DNA of 64,000 bases from CAVTSA01 sp963790575 (GTDB taxonomy: Bacteria > Chloroflexota > Dormibacteria > Dormibacterales > Dormibacteraceae). Positions within the stretch are counted from its first letter, which is position 1. Each line of letters opens with the position of its first letter. The stretch spans positions 248,001 through 312,000 of the forward strand of contig CAWBPD010000012.1 of NCBI GenBank assembly GCA_963790575.1. Direction: 5' to 3'. This document shows positions 16,851 to 24,853 of the stretch, piece after piece. The notes under the pieces are model-generated. The model did not search any database, was not told the DNA's origin, and saw only the letters and a list, made by a program, of their open reading frames with translations. The position numbers and the translations under genes are program-made.

Positions 16851-18130
16851 CGCAGGAGACGAGAGCGGCCGGGGCGGGGGGCGCGACCGCGTCGCAGCCG
16901 GCGGGCCTGCTGACGGTGCGAGGGGCATGGTTTCTGATCTGCGCCTTCTGCGCGATGGCGAACTTCTACCTCCTGTTGTCGGTGCTGCCGCTCGACGCCA
17001 GTTCAGCCGGCACCGCCGCCGCCGGACTGGTGACCGGGATCTCGATGCTGGGCTGTGTCGCCGCCGAGATACTGGTCGCGGCACGGGTGGCACGGCTCGG
17101 CCACGTGCCGGCGATGGCCTTGGGCGCGGCCTTCCTGGCGCTGGGAGCCGGCCTCCTGGTCATGCCGGCCGCCCTCCGGGCGGCGCCCGAGCCGCTTCTC
17201 GCCCTGCCCGGCATCCTCCCGCTCGGCAGAGAGGCACTTCCGTTCCTTGTCACCGACCGCGGTCTGCCGCTCTTGCTCGGGGCGTCGCTGGTTCGTGGGG
17301 TCGGCCTGGCGATCCTGGTCGTAGCCGGCACCGGCATCGCCGCCGACGTCGCGCCGCCCGGCCGCCGAGGCGAGTCGCTCGGGCTCTACGGGATCGCGGC
17401 CACGCTTCCCGGAGCGGCGGGCTTGCCGGCCGGCATCTGGGTGGCGCACCGGCTCGGCTTCGATGCGGTGTTCCTGTTCGCGCTCGGGTTCGGGCTGGCA
17501 TCTGTCGGGCTGGCCTTCTTGATTCCGCACCGGCGGTCGGCGGTGGCCCATCCGCCCGCCACCTTCGGCGTGCTGCGGAACGCCCGTGCCCGCCGCCCCG
17601 CGCTGGTCTTCCTGACCACCACCGTCGCCGCCGGCATCTATGCCAGCTTCCTGGCCATCGCCATGTCCGGCAGCCCGGCGGAGCTGGTGGCGGCGGCCCT
17701 CCTCGCCCAGACCGCGGCTGCCGCGGTCGTGCGATGGGCGGCGGGACGGGCGGGAGACCGGGTCGGCCCCCGCCGCCTGCTGGTGCCGGCGGTGCTGGTC
17801 GGGATTGCGGGCGGGCTGCTGGCGATCGAGATCGGTGAACCGTTGTTCGTGGTGGCCGGGATGCTGTTGTTCGGGGTCGGGTTCGGCGCGCTCCAGAACC
17901 TGACGCTGGCGCTCATGTACGAAGGCGTGCCGGCGCGGCGGTTCGGGGGTGTGAGCGCGGCCTGGAACACGGCCTATGACTCGGGCTTGGGGGCCGGGGC
18001 GGTCGCGTTCGGATACGTGAGCCAGGCGATCGGGTTCCCGCTGGCGTTCGCCGCCACCGCCGCCGTCCTCGGGCTGGGGTTGTTCCCGGCCGTCCGCGAC
18101 GCGGCTGACCGCGCCCGCCTCAGCGGCTAG
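16847..18130 (+). CDS. MFS transporter
   Basis: 427 aa with 12 predicted membrane spans, a probable drug/metabolite:H+ antiporter. The first half contains VLPLDASSAGTAAAGLVTGI typical of the outer end of TM1/TM2 in DHA1-like carriers; the second half has the A-motif relative GRAGDRVGPRRLL. No substrate motif is evident. It begins by ATGA overlap with the Nudix gene, so it belongs to the peptidase-Nudix-MFS operon. Confidence 0.85.
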   Translation: MTQETRAAGAGGATASQPAGLLTVRGAWFLICAFCAMANFYLLLSVLPLDASSAGTAAAGLVTGISMLGCVAAEILVAARVARLGHVPAMALGAAFLALGAGLLVMPAALRAAPEPLLALPGILPLGREALPFLVTDRGLPLLLGASLVRGVGLAILVVAGTGIAADVAPPGRRGESLGLYGIAATLPGAAGLPAGIWVAHRLGFDAVFLFALGFGLASVGLAFLIPHRRSAVAHPPATFGVLRNARARRPALVFLTTTVAAGIYASFLAIAMSGSPAELVAAALLAQTAAAAVVRWAAGRAGDRVGPRRLLVPAVLVGIAGGLLAIEIGEPLFVVAGMLLFGVGFGALQNLTLALMYEGVPARRFGGVSAAWNTAYDSGLGAGAVAFGYVSQAIGFPLAFAATAAVLGLGLFPAVRDAADRARLSG

Positions 18131-18532
18131 CACAAGAGCCACTGTCTGGACGCAGTTGAACCCGCCCACCGTGGCCGTGCCGCCTCCAAGCACGAAGTTG
18201 GGGACCAGCGGTCCGACGGTCAGGGCGAGAGCGTCAGGGCGTCTCGTCGCAACGCCATCGTGGGGGGCCTCGTCGCAGGCGTCGGTTTCGGCCTCGGCTC
18301 TCAGCTGGTCTACGTGCAGGGCATAGCGCTCACGGGGCGGGCTCCACCACATCGCACAGGCTGCCCGCCTCGGATGGCCGAACCACATCGTGGTCGCGGT
18401 GCTGCCGACCTCCCATCGGACACGCGAGGCTCGCCGGCGAACCGAACACGGCCCGCGCCTGGGTGATCGCGCTAGCCTCAGCGACTGAGTCCGTCCGTAT
18501 AGCCCGCCATCGCACCCCCAGGAGAAGCTCGT
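18131..18532. other. 402-bp intergenic region without a supportable gene
   Basis: Open frames exist on both strands but none has a plausible start, family similarity or consistent codon use. The last 20 bp hold the ribosome-binding site of pepF (AGGAGA at 18520) and possible -10 hexamers (TAGCCT, TATAGC) further up. Confidence 0.5.
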
Positions 18533-20344
18533 ATGCCGACCACCCTGCCCGCTCGCGCCGAACTGCCACAGAACCGCACCTGGGATGAGACGAGCATCTT
18601 CGCCACGCGCGCCGATTGGGAGGCGGCGTGCACCGACCTGGTGCGGGGAGCGGAAGCGGCGCGCCGGCGGCAGGGGACCTTGCACGGCGGGCCTGACGCG
18701 CTGTCCGGGTTCCTGGAGGAGAGCGAGCGCCTCCAGTCGCTGCTGGACAAGGTCTACATCTACACCACGCTGCTCACGTCGGTGGACGCCGGCGACCAGG
18801 AGGCGGCGGCGATGAGCGACCGGGCGCGCGGCCTGGCAGCGCAGATGGGGGCGGCGCTGTCGTTCGCGGAGCCGGAATTGATCGACATTGGGCTCAACAC
18901 CGTGAGGGGCTGGATCCAGGGCGACCCGCGGCTGGAGCGCTACGGGCACTGGCTCGACCGGCTGGAGCGGCGAGCGCGGCACGTCCGTTCCGCGGAGGTC
19001 GAGGAGCTCCTGGGCCTGGTGGCGGATCCCTTGGGCGCGCCGCGAAGGGCGCACGGGGTGCTGGCGGACGCGGAGCTCGCGTTCGCCCCTGCCGCGGACG
19101 AGGGCGGCAACCTGCACCCGGTGGCGCAGAGCTCGTACGCCGAGCTGTTGACGCGCTCGGACCGTGTCCTCCGTCAGCACGCGTTCGAGAGTTACGCCGA
19201 CGCCTACCTGGGGGTGCGGAGCACGGTCGCGGCGTTGCTCTCGGGCGGGATCAAGCGCGACTGGTTCTACGCGCGGTCCCGAGGCTACGAAAGCTCCGTC
19301 GAGGCGGCGCTGGACTCCAACGACATCCCGGGTCACGTGGTGGGCAACGTCGTGGACTCGTTCCGCGCGCATCTCGGTATCTGGCACCGCTACTGGCGCG
19401 TGCGGCGCTCCGCGCTCGGCGTCAGCGAATTGCGCGATTACGACATCCGGGCGGTGCTGGCCCCCGACGTAAAGGTCAGCTACGAGCAGGCGGTGGACTG
19501 GATCTCGGAGGGGGTGCGCCCCCTCGGGGAGGACTACGTCGAGATCCTGCGGCGAGGGGCGCTGGAAGAGCGGTGGGTCGACGTCTACCCCAATCGCGGA
19601 AAGCGGCTGGGCGCGTTCTCGACGGGCTCACAGGGCACCCACCCGTTCATCATGATGAGCTTCGGTGGCAACGTCTTCGGCCTCAGCACGCTGGCGCACG
19701 AGCTCGGCCACTCGATGCACACCTACTTCGCGACCCACACGCAGCCGTTTGTGTACTCCGACTACGGGATCTTCGTCGCCGAGGTGGCGTCGAACATGCA
19801 CCAGGCGCTGGTCCGCGCTCACCTGCTCGAGACGCAGAAGGACCGCAACCTCCAGATCGCACTTTTGGAGGAGGCGATGTCCAACTTCCATCGCTACCTG
19901 TTGGTCATGCCCACCCTCTGCCGGCTGGAGCTGGAGATGCACGCTCGGATCGAGCGCGGCGAGCCGCTGACGGCGGATGGCCTGTCCGAGTTGATCGGGG
20001 ACTGGCTGAGCGAGGCCTATGGCGGCGAGTTGGTGATGGACCGGCCGCGCGCGTCGATGCTCTGGGCGCAGTTCCACACCCACCTCTACTCGAACTTCTA
20101 CGTCTACCAGTACACGACCGGCATCGGAGGGGCGCAGGCGCTCGCCCGCACGGTGCTGGCGGGTGGCGAGGAGGGGGCGGCGGCGGTGGATCGATACCGG
20201 TCGTTCCTCTCCGCCGGCGGCTCGCTGTACCCACTCGACGCGCTCCGGCTGGCCGGTGTCGATCTGGGGTCGCGGGAGCCGGTCGATCTGGCGTTCGAGG
20301 CGCTGGACGGCGTGGTGACGCGCCTCGAGGATCTGCTGGGCTGA
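18533..20344 (+). CDS. pepF: Oligoendopeptidase F (M3B metallopeptidase)
   Basis: Cytosolic zinc oligopeptidase degrading 7-17-residue peptides, 603 aa, normal family length. The zinc motif is H389-E390-L-G-H393 in AHELGHSMH, followed by the third ligand in GIFVAEVASNMHQALV. The N-terminal half is the helical M3 cap with RTWDETSIF near residue 15, typical of PepF. The ATG at 18533 has a clear Shine-Dalgarno AGGAGA 7 nt upstream, unlike the leaderless genes around it. Confidence 0.95.
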   Translation: MPTTLPARAELPQNRTWDETSIFATRADWEAACTDLVRGAEAARRRQGTLHGGPDALSGFLEESERLQSLLDKVYIYTTLLTSVDAGDQEAAAMSDRARGLAAQMGAALSFAEPELIDIGLNTVRGWIQGDPRLERYGHWLDRLERRARHVRSAEVEELLGLVADPLGAPRRAHGVLADAELAFAPAADEGGNLHPVAQSSYAELLTRSDRVLRQHAFESYADAYLGVRSTVAALLSGGIKRDWFYARSRGYESSVEAALDSNDIPGHVVGNVVDSFRAHLGIWHRYWRVRRSALGVSELRDYDIRAVLAPDVKVSYEQAVDWISEGVRPLGEDYVEILRRGALEERWVDVYPNRGKRLGAFSTGSQGTHPFIMMSFGGNVFGLSTLAHELGHSMHTYFATHTQPFVYSDYGIFVAEVASNMHQALVRAHLLETQKDRNLQIALLEEAMSNFHRYLLVMPTLCRLELEMHARIERGEPLTADGLSELIGDWLSEAYGGELVMDRPRASMLWAQFHTHLYSNFYVYQYTTGIGGAQALARTVLAGGEEGAAAVDRYRSFLSAGGSLYPLDALRLAGVDLGSREPVDLAFEALDGVVTRLEDLLG

Positions 20345-20350
20345 AGGCCA

Positions 20351-20420
20351 TTGGTGCACATGCACCCATCGCCGTCTTCGAGGGTTCGAAGTGGGGTGTT
20401 GGTGCACAGTGCACCAAAGG
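20351..20420. repeat. GGTGCAC palindromes between pepF and the lipoprotein gene
   Basis: TTGGTGCACA occurs at 20351 and 20399. The second forms a near-perfect 19-bp palindrome TTGGTGCAC-A-GTGCACCAA. CTTCGA...TCGAAG lies between them. Related in core to the 4.9- and 22.5-kb arrays, but the spacing here is 48 bp. Confidence 0.55.
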
Positions 20421-20460
20421 CCACCTGAAGGATGTCCGGGCACGGTCCGGGGCCGTCTGC

Positions 20461-20466
20461 TAGGAT
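20461..20466 (+). promoter_or_regulatory. -10 element of the lipoprotein gene
   Basis: TAGGAT ends 10 nt before a GTG at 20477 and overlaps an in-frame ATG at 20465, which argues for the GTG as start. Confidence 0.4.
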
Positions 20467-20476
20467 GCCGAGCCTG

Positions 20477-21472
20477 GTGAAGAGGTTGGCCAGGGGTAGG
20501 GCTCGACTCGTCGCTTTCGCGGTGGCGCTGGTGGTGATGACGATCGCCTCTTCGTGCGGTGGCGGTGGCGGAGGTGGCGGTGGAGGAGGTGGCGGTGGTC
20601 GGAAGGTTGCGACGCCGGTGATCACCCCGAAACAGGCCGTGTCGGTGGTGATGCACTTGCAAGCACAAAGGGTGGCCGCCATGACCAAAGAAGATGGCGC
20701 GGCTCTAGCTTCGATCGAGGTCAACCCGGTGCTCAGCTTCGACCAGGAGGGGATCCAGCAAGTTAAGGACCAGGGCGCCTCACTGGCAGCGAGCCCCTAC
20801 GTCTCTGTTGCGCCTCTCGTTCCCAAGCAGACCGCGTATCCCGCCTGGTTCATGGCCATCGGTCAGCCGGGAACCGGGAAACCGGCGCTCGACTTGTTCA
20901 TACGCTGGGGGTCAGCTCAGCACTGGCAGTTGGCGGTTCAGACCGGCCTTTTTAGCGGGCCCGTTCAGTGGGAGACGCGGCGAGGTGGCTGGGCCGTACC
21001 GGCTGACTTGAGCGCCGACCCATCACGCACGCTCTCCGATTATTGGAATGCAGCCACCAGCGGGGCAAGCACTGCTGGAAGTGGGGTCGCTCCTGGAAGC
21101 ATGACGTCCGATATTGCGTCGCAAATCGCCTCGAAGATCGCGGCGGCAAAGAGTGGTGGGTGGGCTCAAGCGGCAGGCTTTGCGGCTGGTGGTTCGCTAC
21201 CTGAAGCAGTGAAGCTCACGAACGGAAGCAGCCTCAGCTTTGCTTGGGTCACTGAGCAGCTCAAGACGAGGGATGCGTATGGCGACTGCTTCCCTCAGCC
21301 GGCGTCGAACGGCGCGAAGTGGGATCCGCTGGTGCCTAATGGAAACTACCTCGAAGTCGACCTGACCTACACGTACACGGAGGGAATGGCGACGCCACCA
21401 AGCGGAGCCCTTCAGGCGGTCTCTTACGCCGACGGCACGACCGCAGTACAGGTGACGGCATGTCCAAGTTAG
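20477..21472 (+). CDS. Putative lipoprotein with a 14-glycine tether
   Basis: 331 aa from the GTG (335 from the in-frame ATG at 20465). A lysine/arginine-rich start, a hydrophobic core and IASSC form a lipoprotein signal peptide. The lipidated Cys is followed directly by 14 consecutive glycines and then a Ser/Thr/Ala-rich extracellular domain with no family I recognise. Codon use is less GC-biased than in the neighbours. It overlaps the next secreted gene by 13 bp, so the two are likely made together. A surface or cell-wall role is inference. Confidence 0.7.
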   Translation: MKRLARGRARLVAFAVALVVMTIASSCGGGGGGGGGGGGGGRKVATPVITPKQAVSVVMHLQAQRVAAMTKEDGAALASIEVNPVLSFDQEGIQQVKDQGASLAASPYVSVAPLVPKQTAYPAWFMAIGQPGTGKPALDLFIRWGSAQHWQLAVQTGLFSGPVQWETRRGGWAVPADLSADPSRTLSDYWNAATSGASTAGSGVAPGSMTSDIASQIASKIAAAKSGGWAQAAGFAAGGSLPEAVKLTNGSSLSFAWVTEQLKTRDAYGDCFPQPASNGAKWDPLVPNGNYLEVDLTYTYTEGMATPPSGALQAVSYADGTTAVQVTACPS

Positions 21473-22467
21473 TCAAGGTCGTGACCCTTGTCGCGATGAC
21501 GGCACTTGCCACGGCCTCCTTTGTCAGGGAAGCGTCCGCACTCCCTGCAAGAGGTGCTGGCGCCTGCGCTGCTGCCTCCAATCAATACTCATGCGCAGAT
21601 GAAGTGACGACGCCCACGACCCCGGGACCAGATACTCAGCCCGCGATTCCACATCGGGGAAGTGGAACGCCGGCGGGCTCGACAGGGACACCGGCCATGT
21701 CAGCGGAGACCCCAGCCACCTCAACTAGCAGCGGCCTCCCCCCGGGGTGCTCGATGGTCGGCGCCACCCCGGCCGTTCCGGGAACGTACGCCACGATCCC
21801 TCAACAGATACGCAACGCTGACGAAACACCTACCACGTACTACCAACCCGGCACGCCGGCGAACCCTGGCACCGAGCAGTGCGCCAATCCGCAGACCCCG
21901 CTGGCGACCCAGCCCGCACCCCCGGCGACATTGCAGCAGACCGCGACCACCCTGCTGGTCCAGTGGGAGCAGCAACTCAACAAGGGCACCATCGGCTACG
22001 TCCCTGACAAGGCGCCGATGCTGGTCGGGCTTCCCGGCTGTTTCTGGTTGGACGGCCTCTCAACCAACACCCAGACCACCCAGACCGCGACCTCCACCTT
22101 CCAGGGTTTCGCGTTCAGCGTGAAGTTCCGGTTCACCGCTTCCCTCAAGCAAGTCGACTGGAGCTACGGTGATGGATCCCAGCCGAGTGTCGGGGATGCG
22201 GGAGTCCCGTGGGTCTACCAGCAGCAGCAGTTCTGCTCCGACCCCCACACCTACAAAACGATCACGAACCCCGGCCAGTCCGTCGCCGTCACCGCCACCG
22301 AGGAGTGGTCGGTGGCGATCGACACTTGGCAAACCACCTCTTGGGGATTCGAGGACACCAGCTGGCAGCCCGCGCTTGATCAGACCACGAATCTGGTCGC
22401 GGCTCCGGTTCAGCTCACCGTGCAGCAGGAGGAAGGACTCCTCACCCCTCCCAAGGGCTCTCCCTGA
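21460..22467 (+). CDS. Secreted protein with a PKD-like region
   Basis: 335 aa. Cleavable signal peptide (about 1-28, ending ASALP), then a long Thr/Pro/Gly-rich low-complexity segment (about 45-150) and a C-terminal domain with KQVDWSYGDGSQPSVGD and later PHTYKTI...VAVTATEEW, which resembles a PKD fold (W-x-F/Y-GDG ... HTY). Several Cys suggest extracytoplasmic disulfides. The function is unknown. Shares an overlap and composition with the preceding lipoprotein. Confidence 0.7.
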   Translation: MSKLVKVVTLVAMTALATASFVREASALPARGAGACAAASNQYSCADEVTTPTTPGPDTQPAIPHRGSGTPAGSTGTPAMSAETPATSTSSGLPPGCSMVGATPAVPGTYATIPQQIRNADETPTTYYQPGTPANPGTEQCANPQTPLATQPAPPATLQQTATTLLVQWEQQLNKGTIGYVPDKAPMLVGLPGCFWLDGLSTNTQTTQTATSTFQGFAFSVKFRFTASLKQVDWSYGDGSQPSVGDAGVPWVYQQQQFCSDPHTYKTITNPGQSVAVTATEEWSVAIDTWQTTSWGFEDTSWQPALDQTTNLVAAPVQLTVQQEEGLLTPPKGSP

Positions 22468-22485
22468 GGGGCGGACGCCCCGCCG

Positions 22486-22624
22486 TTGGTGCATCAACGC
22501 CCCCGCTGGTGCACCAACGGGCCCTTCCAGCCGCTGATAACCCCCGCTGGTGCACCAACGGGCCCTTCCAGGCGCGGGATAACCCCCGCTGGTGCACCAA
22601 CGGGCCCTTCGAGGCGCCGGGGAC
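22486..22624. repeat. Tandem palindrome array, GGTGCACCAACGGG family (3 full units plus one degenerate)
   Basis: Units beginning CCCCCGCTGGTGCACCAACG start at 22500, 22541 and 22583 (periods 41 and 42 bp); a degenerate TTGGTGCATCAACG precedes at 22486. CCCGCTGGTGCACCAACGGG is palindromic with one mismatched pair. Lies between convergent genes. Confidence 0.85.
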
Positions 22625-22638
22625 ACCTCCGCGACCGG

Positions 22639-23970
22639 TCAGAGTGGAATCGCGGAAGCGAACTGGGTCAGGATCTGATACACGCCCTCGGCGCCGAAGT
22701 CCAGCGCCGAGACGGGGATGCGTTCGTCGGCCGCATGGACCAGGCCCTCGCCCTGGAAGTCGGCCGGGAAGCGACCTGGCAAGCACCCATAGTTCTGAAT
22801 ACCCAGCTTGGAGAACTGGCACCCGTCGGTGAATCCCGCGGTCACGCTCGGGATCGGGATTCCATCCGGGTCCAGTTCCCGCATCAGCGCGGCCAGCACC
22901 TCGTACCCGACCAGGTCGTGTGACGCCCCCTTCCCAGGTGGCTCGGTCCGGATGATCTCGAGGTCGTGCGGTATGCCCTCCAACCGCTCCTCGATCTCGC
23001 CCACCAGGTCGGCTGCGGCATACCCCGGGAGCAGCCGGCCGTCGAGCTCGACCGTGATCTCGCTCGGGATCACGTTCACCTTGTCGCTGGCGTGGATCCG
23101 AGTCACGCTGACCGTGTGATGCAGGAGCGGCCCCAGCCGCCGCGCCAAGGGGCCCAGCTCGGCCAGGGTGGCGTCGGTGCGGGCAGGCTCCAGCAACGAC
23201 AGCAGCTGCGTCGAGAGCGGTGCGTCAGCCGCCTTCGCCATCGCGGTCACCTGCTGCCGTGCCGCCTCGGTGACGTGGACCGGCAACCAGCGGCTGTCCA
23301 GCGCCTCGAGCAAGGCCCGGAGCCGAGCCATGGCGCCGCCGAAGACCGGCGATGACCCGTGCCCACCGCGACCCTGGAGCCGGACACGCATCCAGCACAC
23401 ACGCTTCTCGGCGACCGCGATCGGGTACAGCCGCCGGCCCTCCATCTCCACCGAGTGCCCGCCACCCTCACCGACGGCGTAGCGCACGTCCCGGAACAGA
23501 TGCGGATGCTCGCGGACCAGGAACCCGGCTCCGTGCTCGCTCCCGGCCTCCTCGTCGGCGACGATCGCGACCACCACGTCACCGGGCGGCTTGACACCTT
23601 CTTGCTGCATGCGGAGCACGGCGGCGAGGATGGTGGCCACGCTTCCCTTCATGTCGAGAGCGCCGCGGCCCCAGAGGATCCCGTCGCGCAGGACGCCGTC
23701 GAAGGGTGGGACCGACCAGGGCTGGCCGTCGGTCGGCACCACGTCGACGTGCCCATGAACGAGCAGCGCGGGGCCCTCACCCCGACCCTTGAGCCGGGTG
23801 ACCAGGTTCAGCCGCTCGGGGTTGTCACCAACCAGCACCGTCTCCAACCCGGCGCCGCGAAGCAGCTGATCGACCCAGCGGACGCACGCGGTCTCGTTCC
23901 CGGGGGGATTGGTGGTGTCGAAACGGAGCAGCGTCCGCAGGAGCTCGGTCGGATTCCTCGCCGGGGCCAC
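22639..23970 (-). CDS. M20 family metallopeptidase (ArgE/DapE-like)
   Basis: 443-aa di-zinc amidohydrolase. Metal ligands are seen in HGHVDVVP, GRGALDMKG, DEEAGSE and the C-terminal VHAADERIP; the dimerisation domain (about 190-320) carries GRGGHGSSP. It belongs to the broad M20 group of carboxypeptidases, aminoacylases and deacylases; the exact substrate cannot be fixed. GTG start, 18 bp downstream of the TetR gene stop, so TetR may control it as well as the exporter. Confidence 0.85.
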   Translation of the reverse strand: MAPARNPTELLRTLLRFDTTNPPGNETACVRWVDQLLRGAGLETVLVGDNPERLNLVTRLKGRGEGPALLVHGHVDVVPTDGQPWSVPPFDGVLRDGILWGRGALDMKGSVATILAAVLRMQQEGVKPPGDVVVAIVADEEAGSEHGAGFLVREHPHLFRDVRYAVGEGGGHSVEMEGRRLYPIAVAEKRVCWMRVRLQGRGGHGSSPVFGGAMARLRALLEALDSRWLPVHVTEAARQQVTAMAKAADAPLSTQLLSLLEPARTDATLAELGPLARRLGPLLHHTVSVTRIHASDKVNVIPSEITVELDGRLLPGYAAADLVGEIEERLEGIPHDLEIIRTEPPGKGASHDLVGYEVLAALMRELDPDGIPIPSVTAGFTDGCQFSKLGIQNYGCLPGRFPADFQGEGLVHAADERIPVSALDFGAEGVYQILTQFASAIPL

Positions 23971-23988
23971 AGCGGTGCAGACGACGGC

Positions 23989-24606
23989 TCAGTGCGCGGC
24001 CACGGCGCCGAAGCGAAGTCCATCCACGAGCAGCTCGATGATGCGCCGGATCTGCTGGCGCTCGGGCACCGTGCGCTCGCTCAGCATGCAGATGCCCCCG
24101 ATCGCGCGCAGCACGTCGGCAGCCTGCACATCGGGCCGGATCTCCCCCGCCTTCTGACCCGCCTCGAGCAGGGAGCCGAGCGCCGCGTTGATCCGGGGTT
24201 GGCTCTGGGCGAAGGCACCGGACGCACGCAACTCTTCGAGGGCGCCGGCGAGACCGCGCTTGGTGACCACGTAGTCGACGAACCGCTCCAGCCAACCGCG
24301 CAGCGCCTCCAGTGGGTCCCCGTTCTCCTCCAAGTCGGCGGCGGAGCGGATCAGCGCGTTCACCTCGTCCAGGTAGATCGTCCCGACCAGGTCGAGCCGG
24401 GTCGGGAAGTGCCGGTAGAGGGTGCCGATACCGACGCTGGCTCGGCGCGCGATCTCTTCCAGCGGCGCCTCCACGCCCTTCTCCGCGAAGACCTCGCGGG
24501 CTACGACCAGGAGCCGTTCCCGGTTTCGCTGCGCGTCGGCGCGCAGGTGCTTGGCCGCCGCGCCGCCGATCGCGGCGCCTTGCTCAGCCGTTTGCATAGT
24601 TTCCAT
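23989..24606 (-). CDS. TetR family repressor
   Basis: 205 aa from the ATG at 24606 (an alternative ATG lies at 24597). The N-terminal HTH reads FAEKGVEAPLEEIARRASVGIGTLYRHF, the classic TetR signature; the C-terminal part (about 85-190) is the helical ligand domain. A further upstream ATG at 24639 falls inside an operator-like palindrome and is unlikely. The gene is divergent from a multidrug exporter, with one CCGGAG-N5-CTCCG palindrome near each promoter, implying joint repression. Confidence 0.9.
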   Translation of the reverse strand: METMQTAEQGAAIGGAAAKHLRADAQRNRERLLVVAREVFAEKGVEAPLEEIARRASVGIGTLYRHFPTRLDLVGTIYLDEVNALIRSAADLEENGDPLEALRGWLERFVDYVVTKRGLAGALEELRASGAFAQSQPRINAALGSLLEAGQKAGEIRPDVQAADVLRAIGGICMLSERTVPERQQIRRIIELLVDGLRFGAVAAH

Positions 24607-24627
24607 CTGAAGCCTACAACCCTTTAA

Positions 24628-24644
24628 CCGGAGACGCACTCCGG
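24628..24644. promoter_or_regulatory. Probable TetR operator 1
   Basis: Perfect palindrome CCGGAG-ACGCA-CTCCGG preceded by TTAA, upstream of a TAGGCT -10 (24611-24616, minus strand) of the tetR gene. Confidence 0.65.
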
Positions 24645-24718
24645 CTCATTCACTCGGGGCCGCTCGCGGGGGGTTCCAACCCATTCCTCAACCTCTTTTT
24701 GAAATTGAGGGGAATTAA

Positions 24719-24734
24719 CCGGAGGCATACTCCG
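24719..24734. promoter_or_regulatory. Probable TetR operator 2
   Basis: CCGGAG-GCATA-CTCCG, again preceded by TTAA, 91 bp from operator 1 and 120 bp upstream of the exporter start. Its centre contains a CATACT -10-like hexamer, so binding would block the exporter promoter. Confidence 0.65.
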
Positions 24735-24853
24735 TTTGAGGGAGTGTCGCCCCGAGCAACCGGACCCCGGCCACTCGAATAGAAACGGAGCTGGCCTCCG
24801 GAACATTCCGGGCGACGGCGTCCGTCCGTTTTTGTTTCGCAAGGAGTGTCACC

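Noticed and set aside
18131..18532. Possible decayed gene before pepF
   Set aside because: Short protein-like patches in several frames did not join into any recognisable family.
17003..19387. 794-codon open frame on the minus strand
   Set aside because: It is antisense to the MFS and pepF genes, is low-complexity in Arg/Gly/Pro, and shows no motif; a by-product of high GC.
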